DNA of 64,000 nt, from positions 20,252,022 to 20,316,021 of the forward strand of contig OX578150.1 in NCBI GenBank assembly GCA_951213105.1, in the 5' to 3' direction. Made by a program: the position numbers and the translations under genes. Below the pieces are notes generated by a model. The model worked only from the letters and a program-made list of their open reading frames with translations. It did not search any database and had not been told where the DNA came from. Below are positions 20,682 to 31,689 of the stretch, one piece after another. The stretch's first letter is position 1. Each line of letters opens with the position of its first letter. This stretch comes from Amaurobius ferox (taxonomy: Eukaryota > Arthropoda > Arachnida > Araneae > Amaurobiidae).

Positions 20682-21582
20682 ACTTTCCTTATATAATGTA
20701 ATGAATTTACTACTTTTACAGTAAAAGAAAATAGGTTATTCTTATAGTGGATACTTATATTCTTTCCAAGATATTAACATTTCATCAATTAGTCGTCATT
20801 TTCATTGATTTAGCTACAATTTTATCCATTTGGTGAGATTTTCGTTAATTTGTCAACATTTAAAAGAGTCGCCAAGTTGGCGACATTCCGCTAAACTTGT
20901 CACCAAAATCTCGCTAAGCATTATGGAAAAATAAGTTATAAGTTATGGAGAAATAAGTTATTCTTATAGCAGATTACCGTTCAAATACAAAAGTGTTACT
21001 CAAAGTATCTTTTCTCGTGAATGGAACAAACTAGATGCACGAGAATGATGTCATCAAATTTATCGCATGATATTACATATGAAAAGTGAACATGTTTCTC
21101 AACAGTTAATATTTTTTTTAATTTATGGGATTTTTTTAAAGATTTATTTGAAAAATGTGCATCTCGAGAACGGTTCAAGCTAGCTCTCTAAAGTTTATGT
21201 CAATCATTTTCTAAGCAAAAATTACGTGAGAAATGTCTATTTGCATAACTTTATTAAAGGTTTTGATTTTTTGATGAATTTTTCAAAATTTCACTCGAAA
21301 ATTTAGGGGGGTTTTGAACATTTGATTGTGCTTAAAAACAATAGACTTCCAGTATTCATAGATTGTAATTTTTATACCAAATGTCATTCAAATCGCTCCA
21401 TTTGTTTGTGAGATATCTCCGCAGACTCACTGACACACACAGACACTTTCACATACACAGACATCACCTCAAAAATATTCAATTCGTGATCAGCGATGAT
21501 TGAAACGTGCTCTCCTGTTGAAAACTCGAATTCGAATTTTCGATCCTGTCACAATGCTTTACTATATGTATATAAGGAAAGT
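20682..21582. mobile_element. Nested 901-bp element with 14-bp inverted ends
   Basis: It begins ACTTTCCTTATATA and ends with the exact reverse complement TATATAAGGAAAGT. The paralogous transposon at 34.5-38.1 kb lacks it at the matching place (near 35380), so this is an insertion. Open frames inside are short, and related sequence occurs at 54.0-56.2 kb. Confidence 0.65.
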
Positions 21583-23243
21583 AATAAATTTGATACTCTC
21601 CCGTAAACTGTGCAACAATCCCCCCTTGCAACAGTCCTCCCTTGCAACAATAAATAATGTCAATTTGATTTTCTAGGTTATGACTACAGTCCAGGTAGGA
21701 AAAGATTCTTCTCTAGGGAGTGCCACTAGGGCTTCTTTGTATATTCTGGAGCTATTAATGAATGCCATTAAGAATCTGCAGTTTCTTTGTAATATGATAT
21801 TGCTAGCTAAAATATTAGTCCAAATTTTTATCTCATTGTTTTTTAAATAATGGTCTCATATAATTTTCAGTGTGTAATAAGTAAACATTTTTCAGAAATA
21901 TGTAATAAAAATCTAAAGGACATTTTTTAATTATCTTATAATGATCAGCAGCGTCATTTGTGGGGAACATATGATAGTATACCCCAAGATATAATTGTGT
22001 ACCTTCATCATAGACATAAATTTTTAAAAACATATCTTATTCATCTGAAAAAGTGATGCGAACTAAAATGTATTACATTGCAACTTTCAAGAAAGTTAAA
22101 AGAACACAGCTTATTTCTGTTGAAAAAAAATTCTGTATCACATGCTAAAAAAAAAAAGAAAAGTAGTATTAAAGCAAAAATACATTAAGATAAGTTTGAT
22201 GCTGGTATTTCTTCTAAATCTACTACTGAAGAGTATGAAATACTGAAGAATATACTGGAAGCATCAAACATGTAATAAAGAGAAGCAAAGTGCTGAAGCA
22301 CGCAAACTGTGTTGAGCTACTTCTGCTTTAAAAATTAAAGTAGCTCTTGTTTATGTAGGACAATATAAATTTGTAAGTTCATGTATAGAATTCAAAGTTT
22401 AGTTCGTTGATAAAAAGGTTAAGAAAACAGAAATATATGCTAATCAGTTAAATATTTTAATGAGTTAACCACCAAAGTTCAAAAGAAAGTAAATGAGACA
22501 AGCTATTATGAAAAAATTCAGTAAACTTTAGGCACATTATCTTGGATCTGCAAGGAAGCCCATAAAACTATTGAAGTAACTAACTGCCAAGTTCACCAAT
22601 ACTCTACACTATTAAAAGAAAGGGATTTTATCTATCAGAGCCTAGAGAAAGATACAAATTTTGCAAGTGATTATAGAATGTTGATAAGTATTTAAGAATA
22701 ATGCTGGGGCAGAAGGATAAAGTCAGTTTTAATATAAAAAACAACAATATACAAAAATGTTAGTGATAAGTAAAGTGTGATTTCAAATGATAATTTTTGT
22801 GTACACAGTTTTTTATTTGAGATCATTAATGATTTTCATAATCCTTTGTCAAAAATATATATTCTTTTCTTCTTTCTTTTCTGGTTAACTATAATGCTCC
22901 ATGGACCTGTATGCACATAGGAAGTGCAGGACTAATACTTAGCTGTTAGCTATTCATAATTTATATTTATTTTTTAACAAATTCTAACAATTTTGAAGTC
23001 TGAACTAGTAATTGTGGAAATTATTTTGTATACAGTTTAAGTGCTTGTTTCCTATTTTCAGGCTATCATTTTTATTTTACTTTCATGCATATTAAACATT
23101 TTCCCTCACATTCTATATTATACAGAAAAACACCCATTGCCATACTTCCATTTCTGGAACTTATTTTTTTTCAATTTCAGAAAAGTTTCTTAGATTTCAA
23201 TTATTTATTCTTATGATTATGAATAAATTTCACAGGTTTGTAG

Positions 23244-23308
23244 GCCGTCCAAACAGTTACCTTACACCTTTCTGGTAGATCGGACGGTCTGGGTTTCAAC
23301 AACAACAA
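23244..23308 (+). mobile_element. Solo SINE 3' stem-loop with own target duplication
   Basis: Only 65 bases: GCCGTCCAAACAG through GGACGGTCTGGG to a CAACAACAACAA tail, flanked by CAGGTTTGTAG at 23233-23243 and 23309-23319. It is the 3' module of the local SINE family alone, inserted as a unit. Confidence 0.9.
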
Positions 23309-24336
23309 CAGGTTTGTAGAACATTATATAGTAATTCTGGTTAACTAAGAATGAGTTTTAGTGACTCAGTTAATGGGGAAATTATCCAATGCGACTGAAT
23401 TTGATTTTGAATTGCTATGTTTACCTATATCAAAAAGCAGAATTTAACAACCATAAAAGTTTACTAATGTTAATTAAAAGATAACTTAAGGTAATTTGAA
23501 AATTATCAGATGGAAATATTGACATTAAGTAACATTTTTTTTCTTAAAATGCAATAACACATTTCTTGAAATCAAGAATATTATTTTTTCCGACATTTTC
23601 AAATAAATAAAATGTTCTCTCTTATCACTTTAATATGTACCATGTCTTAAAACGTATGGTATTTAGTTATCAATGTTATGGGAGGAATGCCGTTATAAAT
23701 ACAAAAAAAAAAAAAAAAATGTATGAAATTCAATTATCAATAAATTATTTATTAGGTCAATTATTTTTACAGTTGACTTAATACAGCCGCTTTACATCTT
23801 ACCAAAAAAAGAAAAATGCCACATTTTCCAAAAATCACCTCACTAATTTTTTTATGGTGGTAAGAAGGTTACTGTATAAAGATCACTTAAATAATTTTCA
23901 GGAAATTTAAATATAGAGTTCATTTTGAAAAAAAATTCCTTTTTCTGAAATTAAAAAAAGATAAATTTTTAACTTTAAGGCAAAAAATAACAAAGTTTTA
24001 ATTTAAATGTTATCAAAATGCATGCTGTTTGACAATGACCATGAGAATATCCGCAGAAAAAATTGTGCGTTTCTGACAATTAGGTACAGGGCTTGAAAGG
24101 ATTTTATTAAACATAAGGTTTTCATTTCATGCATCAGCAGAGCAGCACCAAGTGAATTCTTTATTTCTTTGAAAATTTGTTGCTAAAAAATTAATGCATG
24201 AAATCAAATAAAATTTTCTATGGTATTATTACACTGTTATATAATGTAGCTTTAAAAAAAAAAAAAAAATTGAGATAAATCTAAGGGGTTGGGTGACAGT
24301 TTCACATTTTTGTGGTTAAATTGATCTGGAATGACC

Positions 24337-26590
24337 CGGTTGATTTATTCAGGTTTCACTGACCCTACGTTAGTATGTACATGACTAATTCTTGTACAGC
24401 ACGATTGCCATTTTTCAGCTGGAAATATTATGAAATTGGGGGTTAAGTGACTTGGAAGTTTCTTGTGTTGAGTCAGTTATAGCTGATATTTTGATTCATA
24501 TTTGTTGTTACCATTTTCAGTTATAATCTGAAGTGTTGTTGGCTACCTAGGTCAGTTGCTGTTGCTATTTTGAGTCTCTTTGCTATTTTTGTACGTTTTT
24601 GTCAAATTGTCAGTAAATGTTTTATTGGATACCTCCAATTAACAGCAGAATGTTCTGCTTCTCTCTGATAAACAGTGGAACCAGATAACTGTATGTTTTA
24701 GTTATAGTAACCATGCAGAAAATTAAATGAAAACCTTAAAGGTTTCAGTTTATGTTTTGTGGCTATTTAAAGTTGCCACACAGCAAATTAGATGGAAATT
24801 CAACGGCATCCTATTTTTTTTAAACTAAATTTCTGTATTAAGCAGATTCAATTGAACACACATTTCATTGTCGTCGTATCTCGTGAAGTTATTGTTATTA
24901 TTTTTACTTTCTCATACGTAGCATAGAAAATATTGTTTTCACAAAAATTTTTGATACCAATATATGTTTTAAGACTTCCTGAACACGTTTTGATTATTTT
25001 TAGATTGATGTCTGTGATCGATTTCATGTATACATGACAGTGGCCACAAATATTAATGGATTTCCACGAAACTTTATATCTGGCTCTGTTATCAAAAAAT
25101 CTAGAACTAGATACATTTTTTTTTTAAATTCGAGGGAAAACTTCAAAATTTATTTGAAAATTTATATTTTTTAACATTACAGCATGGGATAAAATTTAAC
25201 GTAATCATGCATAAAAGGGTTTATTTATGGCTCAGTGATCACAAGACTTTATAGTTTCAAACATTGTTGTGAAAAATAGCCATAATACAATTTTATTTGT
25301 TTGTGACATCATTATCTCCCTTCAGAGAGCAAGTTACCCACCCAAGAGGGGTATATTGTCAAGTATGGTATCAAACAAACGATTTTTTGAAGCCCTTTAA
25401 AGTGAAGGGTAACACATATTTGTAATCATTTGGATCCATGATACCGAATTTTTCAAAATTTACTTGTAAAATTTGAAAAAAATCTACTAAAAATGGATTC
25501 TGGTATGACAAAGTCTAGTTGAGACATATTCCAATTAATTTCTTATTATTATTTCAAAAGGTAGAGTGGGTTGTGGCTAGCAATGGCAGATGTTGAGAGC
25601 TGGGAGAATGCATTATGTATCAAACCTAAATGGCTCTCATTGCATACAAGAATCTACTGTGTACACTTAAAATTGAAAAAAAAAAATTTTAAAGATACTT
25701 TTTATAGTTTAGTATCAGATTGACTTCAGTTTACTGAATTTCAATTTGATGTTTTTTTTGGGCATGTCCTAATTTTAAAACAAAATAGCGATGTTCACTC
25801 CAATAAAAATAATGCATTATATTTTGGATAGTAGTGGAGAATGGGGTCACCTTAAGGCACTTTTCAGTTAATGGACTTTTTAATTTCTTTTTGTAATTCT
25901 ATCTTAACCAAACACTTTTCTCGTATACATTAAATACTTACAAGGTAAAAAATATAATCCATTTCAAATGTTTTATTTATACATAATAAATAATATTCAG
26001 ACCATTTTCAGTGTTCTCAGGTGCATGTTAATTGTCAACTTATCTGAGATAAATGTTTGATTATATTGTGTAATTTAAATAATTACCTCAACAAACACAA
26101 TATTTAATCAAACAATTTTATACAATGTGTATGTATTGAATCTTCAGCGAAAAATCTGAAAAAAAATCTAACCTTTTAACAAATGAAAAATTTAGAGTTT
26201 GTTTGAGTTACAGTCTTAAATCTATTGTCTACAGCAAATTAAAATCATTATATACAGTAGTCACAGCAAAAAATAATTCTATCATGTGTCCCAAGGTGCC
26301 CCACTATTATATGTTCCAAGGTGTATTTTTTGGTATTTAGCATTGATTATGATACAAGATTTATTACGATTTCTGTAAACCTTGTTAATTTGAAGATTAA
26401 AGACAGCCATCTTGGTCTGTCCTATGTGCTTTCCTTAATGATTTCTTAAGATCTTAGAGATTATGTACAAGTAAAGCTAAATATTAGAATATGAACATAT
26501 GAGAAAGTCCTGTCAATCCTAACTTACCAGATATTTTACTTATCGTAGAATTTTATCGATCTGCTTAAATGCAATTGAAAATCCTGTGTG
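24337..26590. other. AT-rich intronic DNA with interspersed repeat
   Basis: No gene found. About 24900-25570 (from TTTTTACTTTCTCATAC) is a diverged copy of the repeat at 54385-54960; both contain GTGAAGGGTAACA and TTGTCAAGTATGGTATCAA. The rest is low-complexity AT-rich sequence. Confidence 0.55.
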
Positions 26591-26881
26591 TTGTTGTTGT
26601 TGTTGAGACCCAGACCATCCGACCTACCAGAAAGGTGTAAGGTAACTGTTTGGACGGCCGGGAAGTGCCACCCAATTTAGACCAGAACCCAGTGGGGGAG
26701 GCATCCACAGGGACCGTACCCTCCTTCCCCTACTACCAACCTCTCGGAAGGACTTACGGACCCACATGTTTAACGTGATCGTACTCCGCATTAACACGGC
26801 GGCAGTTTTGGCAGTGGCTGGAATCGAACCCGGGCCTACCGAGTGCAACTCCAGCACGCTAACCAATGGGCTACCGCGCCC
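26591..26881 (-). mobile_element. Full-length tRNA-derived SINE
   Basis: On the minus strand: a tRNA-like head with A-box (GGTAGCCCATTGG) and B-box (GGTTCGATTCC), the SINE body, the 3' stem-loop and a (CAA)n tail at 26591-26605. No clear target duplication was found. Open frames across it are fortuitous. Confidence 0.9.
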
Positions 26882-26998
26882 AGGGTGGGTGGGGGGTGTA
26901 CTTCCTGGGAATTTTCTGCTAAAAGATAAGTAGAGTTCTGTAGATCTATCTCCTTGAATGTGATGGGAAAATGTGGAGTATGTACACATGAGGTGGCT

Positions 26999-27290
26999 GG
27001 GGCGCGGTAGCCCATTGGTTAGCGCGCTGGAGTTGCACTCGGTAGGCCCGGGTTCGATTCCAGCCACTGCCAAAACTGCCGCCGTGTTCATGCGGAGTAC
27101 GATCACGTTAAACATGTGTGTCCGAAATCCTTCCGAGAGGTTGGTGGTAGGGGAAGGAGGGTACGGTCCCTGTGGATGCTTCCCCCACTGGGTTCTGGTC
27201 TAAATTGGGTGGCACTTCCCGGCCGTCCAAACAGTTACCTTACACCTTTCTGGTAGGTCGGACGGTCTGGGTCTCAACAACAACAACAAC
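26999..27290 (+). mobile_element. Full-length tRNA-derived SINE
   Basis: A-box GGTAGCCCATTGG, B-box GGTTCGATTCC, body and (CAA)n tail. Flanked by ATGAGGTGGCT at 26988-26998 and 27291-27301. Confidence 0.92.
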
Positions 27291-27301
27291 ATGAGGTGGC
27301 T

Positions 27302-27439
27302 GTTTTGACAGTGGCTGGAATCTAAGTGGCAGTGGCTAAATTATCTAAGTTAATCTATCTAAATTATCTAAGTTATCTAATCTAAGTTACCTTACACCTT
27401 TCTGGTAGGTCGGACGGTCTGGGTCTCAACAACAACAAC
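27302..27439 (+). mobile_element. Rearranged SINE fragment
   Basis: A piece of the SINE head, a run of ATCTAAGTT-type short repeats (about 27320-27385), then the 3' stem-loop and (CAA)n tail. It is bounded by further copies of ATGAGGTGGCT (27291 and 27440). Confidence 0.7.
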
Positions 27440-27450
27440 ATGAGGTGGCT

Positions 27451-27738
27451 TCCAGGCCACGGTAGCCCATTGGTTAGCGCGCTGGAGTTGCACTCGGTAG
27501 GCCCGGGTTCGATTCCAGCCACTGCCAAAACTGCTGCCGTGTTCATGCGGAGTACGATCACGTTAAATATGTGGGTCCGAAAGTCCTTCCGAGAGGTTGG
27601 TGGTAGGGGAAGGAGGGTCCCTGTGGATGCCTCCTCCACTGGGTTCCGGTCTAAATTGGGTGGCACTTCCCGACCGTCCAAACAGTTACCTTACACCTTT
27701 CTGGTAGGTCGGACAGTCTGGGTTTCAACAACAACAAC
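27451..27738 (+). mobile_element. Full-length tRNA-derived SINE
   Basis: Head, body, stem-loop and tail as in its neighbours, flanked by ATGAGGTGGCTTCC at 27440-27453 and 27739-27752. The B-box GGTTCGATTCC is intact. Confidence 0.9.
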
Positions 27739-27779
27739 ATGAGGTGGCTTCCGGCCGCTCACTTTGCTGCTCATACCCT

Positions 27780-29056
27780 CGAGTGAGTCGGACGGCCTAG
27801 GCCTTCTACAGGAGGAGGCTTAGCTGCATCTTTTAGCTAAAAGAAACAAAGTATATTTTTAAATAATCAATATTATAATTTTATAATAATGTATTTATAA
27901 ATATATTATAAAAAATATATTATTATAAATATATTATAAAATTATATAATATTTTATATATATAATTTTATTTATAAATAATCAATAAATTTATTTTATT
28001 TGGCAATGACATTTTTTTCCAATGTTTGGGGGGGGGGGAGGGTTTTCTTAATTTATTGTAGTAAAAAGTGGCTAGTAATATGCCTAGATTGGCTAGCAAA
28101 AATAAAATGTATTAGTATTAGCAGGGTGTCTATCCACCTGGAACAGTCAGGGAAATTTGGAATTCTAGAAAGAAGGTGAGGAAATTTTTTAATTTACATG
28201 GTAAGAAAAAATTGAAATTCAAGTGTTAAAGCTAGGGAAGTCTAAGTTGGGTTTCTAGAAGGTTAAACTTAAACTATTGGAAGGTAGAAAGTATAAGAGA
28301 TATAGCAAAAGAATAGGAATTTAGTAAAGATTTTTTAAAGTCAAGCTTTGCCATTATTTCTTTGAACAGGAATATATTTCTTAAATTCCTACAGTTTGTT
28401 ATTTCAAATAAAAGAAATCAACTGGATTTTTGCATGAAATACTTCATACGTATTAGGATTTTTTTTAATTCTTTAAAACAGATAGGTTAAAACCATTGGC
28501 CATTTTATGTGAAAATCATGATATGTTCATGCTTAATTAGCTACTTTTTTATATTTTTATAAAATGTATTTTTACTGTGCTCTTAAATTGTTTTTCTTGG
28601 ATATGGAATTTACCTTTATTCATCCAATATTACACAACAGTATTTTAGGATTTTATTAATTTGGAACATTTTTGTCTTTTAATCTGACTTGCAATGATGT
28701 CTGAACCAAGAAAAGTGAGGAATGAAATTTTAATTAAAATATAATATGTAGGATAGAAAGCATTACATTACAATTATCTCTTAAATTTAAGTGGTCTTGA
28801 AAATTATAGTAATTTTAATTGATTTGATTCTTATTTATTGTATATTCGTAACTTCATTTGATTAAAAAAAATGTTCTGTGTAATTTTTGGCTAGACATAC
28901 TGTTTTAGTTGATGTTATCTAAACTGTAGAAGTTATACTTGTTTGAATTACATTAAAAATAGGCCCAATAGTAGCCAACATTCTAAACATAAAATAAAAT
29001 TGTTAAATTGTACCCATTCCAGAATATGTAGCCTGATATTAAATTTTATTTTTTAG
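27780..29056. other. AT-rich intron sequence
   Basis: No gene. Contains an AT-only block (27880-27980), a G-run near 28029, and at 28122-28200 a fragment of a repeat with GGGTGTCTATCCACCTGGAA and GTCAGGGAAATTTGGA; similar pieces occur at 32455-32580 and 61925. Confidence 0.5.
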
Positions 29057-29275
29057 GTTTGTTTGCTGGTAGGATTCTTCTGTCTGTTTGCTCATCTGCT
29101 TGGTTATTTAGTTCCTTCTATAATGTTAATCTATTATTCATGTTGCATATCATTTAAAGTGTCACTTTATTTGATTGCTATAATGATTGGACTTATAGCT
29201 AGTTTAGAGTACCATCCTTTTAATCCTAGGAGAATAAAATTAGAAACTCCAGAGAAAGTGATAAAAAGCACCGAA
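29057..29275 (+). CDS. SNX25: SNX25 exon, N-terminal membrane hairpin
   Basis: A 73-codon exon with acceptor TTTTTTAG before 29057 and donor GAA|GTAAGT after 29275, phase 0 at both ends. It encodes two hydrophobic stretches (VCLLVGFFCLFAHLLGYLVP and VSLYLIAIMIGLIAS) and then a basic segment, EYHPFNPRRIKLETPEKV. In the SNX25/snazarus family an N-terminal membrane hairpin anchors the protein in the endoplasmic reticulum ahead of the PXA domain, and this exon sits in that place. Its join to 31508 is in frame (KSTE|EKISDL). The hydrophobic sequence alone is not diagnostic; the assignment rests on position and phase. Confidence 0.75.
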
Positions 29276-29564
29276 GTAAGTTTGCTTTTAGTGATATTAT
29301 TGTAAACACTTATGTTTTCTAATAAGATGTCCTGCACCAGAAATTAGTTAGAATTATTATATATATGGTGCACAACACAAAACTCCTTTATACTTCATTT
29401 GTACTACCAGTTTTAACTGTTCGACAATTGTATGATATTCTGTTATATGCACAGTCGCATGGCATATTCAGTACGACAATAGGTTTTTCCTATCTAGATT
29501 CCCCGTTTTCCACATTGGTATATAGCTTTTCTTATTAATTTTAGTTCCCTCCTGAAGTTTAAGT

Positions 29565-29645
29565 GTGGAAAACCCAGACTACTCGACCAAACCGAAGGCT
29601 TATGGTAGCTGTTTGTGTGGCCAGGTGAAGTTTAAGTGTTTACAT
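29565..29645 (-). mobile_element. Diverged solo stem-loop of the SINE-tail family
   Basis: GAAAACCCAGACTACTCGAC ... AGCTGTTTGTGTGGCCAGG, matching the short elements near 59.04-59.17 kb. The helix is imperfect here. Confidence 0.6.
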
Positions 29646-29837
29646 CTTACGAAAAAACATTCAGTTTTAATTGGTTTCAACTTATCCTTTCATGTATCAG
29701 TTTAAACTCCAAACTGATGGCATATTCAGTATGTCGTGTGATTGTCGAAAGGTTAAGCTAGATCAAAGTGAATCAGATTCCGACCAATTTGAAACCTGCT
29801 TTGAAAGCATATATACTTCAGAAACACACAGGGGTGT

Positions 29838-30214
29838 TGTTGTTGTTGTTGAGACCCAGACCGTTCGACCTACCAGAAAGGTGTAAGGTAACTGTTTGGA
29901 CTGCCTGGAAGTGCCACCCAATTTAGACTGGAACCCAGTGGGGGAGGCATCCACAGGGACCGTACTCTCCTTCCCCTACCACCAACCTCTCGGAAGGATT
30001 TACGGACCCACATGTTTAACGTGATCGTACTCCACATGAACACTGCGGCAGTTGTGGCAACGTGCAAATCACCGGGCTACCGCGCCCGAAAAGTGCCAAC
30101 AGCACGCGGTGTTTGCAGGTGGTCACCCACCCAAGTACTAACCACACCCGATGCTGCTTGACTTCGGTGATCTAATGAGAACCGGTGTTATCAGCACTGT
30201 AGGGCCGTTGGCCG
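29838..30214 (-). mobile_element. 5S rRNA/tRNA chimeric SINE with 13-bp target duplication
   Basis: Flanked by CACACAGGGGTGT at 29825-29837 and 30215-30227. Read on the minus strand it starts with a 118-base 5S rRNA copy (30095-30212), passes into a short remnant of the tRNA-like head (GGGCGCGGTAGCCCGGTGAT), then the usual SINE body, stem-loop and (CAA)n tail. The duplication encloses the whole chimera, so it moved as one RNA. Confidence 0.9.
30095..30212 (-). rRNA. 5S rRNA-derived head of the chimeric SINE
   Basis: The minus strand reads GCCAACGGCCCTACAGTGCT, has ATCACCGAAGTCAAGCAGCA and GGTGGGTGACCACCTG, and ends CACCGCGTGCTGTTGGC. Both ends pair as in real 5S rRNA, and the length (118) is near the usual 119-120. 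The internal promoter (box A, intermediate element, box C) is visible. Lying between target duplications, it is a SINE head rather than a working 5S gene. Confidence 0.85.
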
Positions 30215-30227
30215 CACACAGGGGTGT

Positions 30228-30300
30228 CGAAAGCCCAGACCATCCGACTCATCCTAGGACATAGAGCAACTTAGTGGATGGTCGGGTGCGAAAGGTTAGC
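30228..30300 (-). mobile_element. Stem-loop fragment next to the chimeric SINE
   Basis: GAAAGCCCAGACCATCCGAC ... GTGGATGGTCGGG, with an 8-bp perfect helix GACCATCC/GGATGGTC. It is another sequence variant of the SINE 3' stem-loop. Confidence 0.55.
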
Positions 30301-31507
30301 TGGGGAACTAGTTTCTTTATTGTAAATTAATTTTATTATCTATTTGCAACTTTAGTATTTTGCACATTGTTCTGCTATCTAGATACAATTTTCAATAATT
30401 ATGATCTTTTCCTGGATTTAGACATGTTATGGGATAAGTAGCATAATTACCTAATCCACAGTGGAATTTTTGATTGTCCACATATTTATTCATCTGCTAT
30501 TTGCTGGTTTTGTCTCAATTAGGATTTAAATTCGTAGTGTGAATGATATATTATAGAGAATTTTTTAATCAAAAATTACTTTTTTGCCATTTTGCAAAAA
30601 CATAATTGCATATTTGTAGATGCCTTGGTTCTAAACCAAAGTTATTAGCTTTAATGTTTAGTAATTATTTATACAGTTTTTGCCTTTGTTTCACTGTAAT
30701 TTATGAAAATCATAAAAGAGAAATGTTAAATTTAGAACTATATTTGTTAAATATGTTGGATTTGAAAGATAATCATAAAGAACTGCCATCTTATTTTTCA
30801 AGGAAGGAGGTAAATACCAAAATCTTGCGTGTGTACTTTGCTTGCAGGATATTTTTGTTGCAGTGTTAGTTATAATACTTGGACCCTCTTTTTCTTTGTG
30901 CACAATTATAAAGGATTCTTTTTCCTTTAAATTTCCTTTTGTTTTTGAAAAGATTATTTTATTTTAAAGCACATTTTTTAGAAATAAATATTTTTAGTAG
31001 TTTTAATTTTCTCATTCTTTGGCCGTGTGTGTGTGTGTGTGTGGGGGGGGGGGCATCTTGATTATCATTTCTCAGTTATAGGATTTTGTTTGTTTCCTTA
31101 ATGTTTCTGAGTTTATTTATTAAATTAGTTAAACCATACCAGTGTAGGAAAAAAAAAATTAAACATAATGAAACACAAGTTAAAATGATAAGCAACATGT
31201 AATTGTTTTGAGGATACATTGGATTGGATATCCTTTATCTATGTTAAGCTTAGATACAAGTCAAATGTTAGTCTGTTTAGTTGACGTCATTAAATGAAGT
31301 CATTAACTGCTGTCATTGGTTAGGTTTGCTCAGTGTCATTTATAAGAATAACCGAGGGTTATCAAAATAATGTGATGAAACACTTCTTGTCTGTAGCACT
31401 ATTCGATTCTTGTACAATTCAATAATTAATAATTTTCATATTTTTTGTAAGTTACTCATCATTAAATTTATTTTATCTTTTACATATTAATTATTTACAT
31501 TTTTCAG
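30301..31507. other. SNX25 intron sequence
   Basis: AT-rich, with a (TG)n/G-run near 31025-31052. A 56-codon open stretch ending in a good donor (GAG|GTAAAT, near 30809) lacks a convincing in-phase acceptor and has no known motif. Confidence 0.5.
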
Positions 31508-31680
31508 GAAAAAATTTCCGACCTTAAGTTTTCTCCTGGAAAAGTAAAGGACTCTCCTCTTGTCTCTCGCAATGTCGATGATGTTATTGATGAGCTTATT
31601 TCCCTTCTCCTGAAGGACTATGTTCATTCATGGTTTAACCAGCTTGTTAAGCACCCAAGTTTGTTTAGCAAAGGGCTGAA
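31508..31680 (+). CDS. SNX25: SNX25 exon, start of PXA domain
   Basis: 173 bases between acceptor TTTTTCAG and donor AA|GTATGT. It enters in phase 0 and leaves after two bases of a codon. It encodes EKISDLKFSPGKVKDSPLVS, RNVDDVIDELISLLLKDYVH and SWFNQLVKHPSLFSKGLK, the opening of the PXA domain. The SR-x-VD...DYV-x-SWF pattern is the signature shared by SNX13, SNX14, SNX19 and SNX25. PXA domains bind lipid and mediate organelle contact; snazarus acts at ER-plasma membrane-lipid droplet contacts. The next exon, 17.4 kb away, completes the split lysine codon. Confidence 0.92.
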
Positions 31681-31689
31681 GTATGTACC

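Larger units (their letters stand above)
19755..24336. mobile_element. DNA transposon with about 500-bp inverted ends, copy 1
   Basis: It starts GGTCATTCCATG and ends GGAATGACC. The first ~500 bases (to about 20240) recur inverted in the last ~500 (from about 23840), including GTGGATATTCTAGAATATATGC-type segments and the GTAACCTGCTTAC motif. The interior has no intact gene. Its relative at 34492-38129 shares the ends and much of the interior. A 901-bp element (20682-21582) and a solo SINE tail (23244-23308) have inserted into it. I do not recognise the superfamily. Confidence 0.7.

Noticed and set aside
30095..30212. Functional 5S rRNA gene
   Set aside because: It lies inside a single SINE insertion with target duplications, has no T-run terminator after it, and has substitutions such as CCCTACAGTGCTGATA in helix II.
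30642..30809. 56-codon open stretch ending GAG|GTAAAT, possible extra SNX25 exon
   Set aside because: The only in-phase acceptor (CCAAAG) is poor, the better acceptor at 30676 gives the wrong phase, and the peptide has no SNX25 similarity. The exons at 29057 and 31508 already join in frame.
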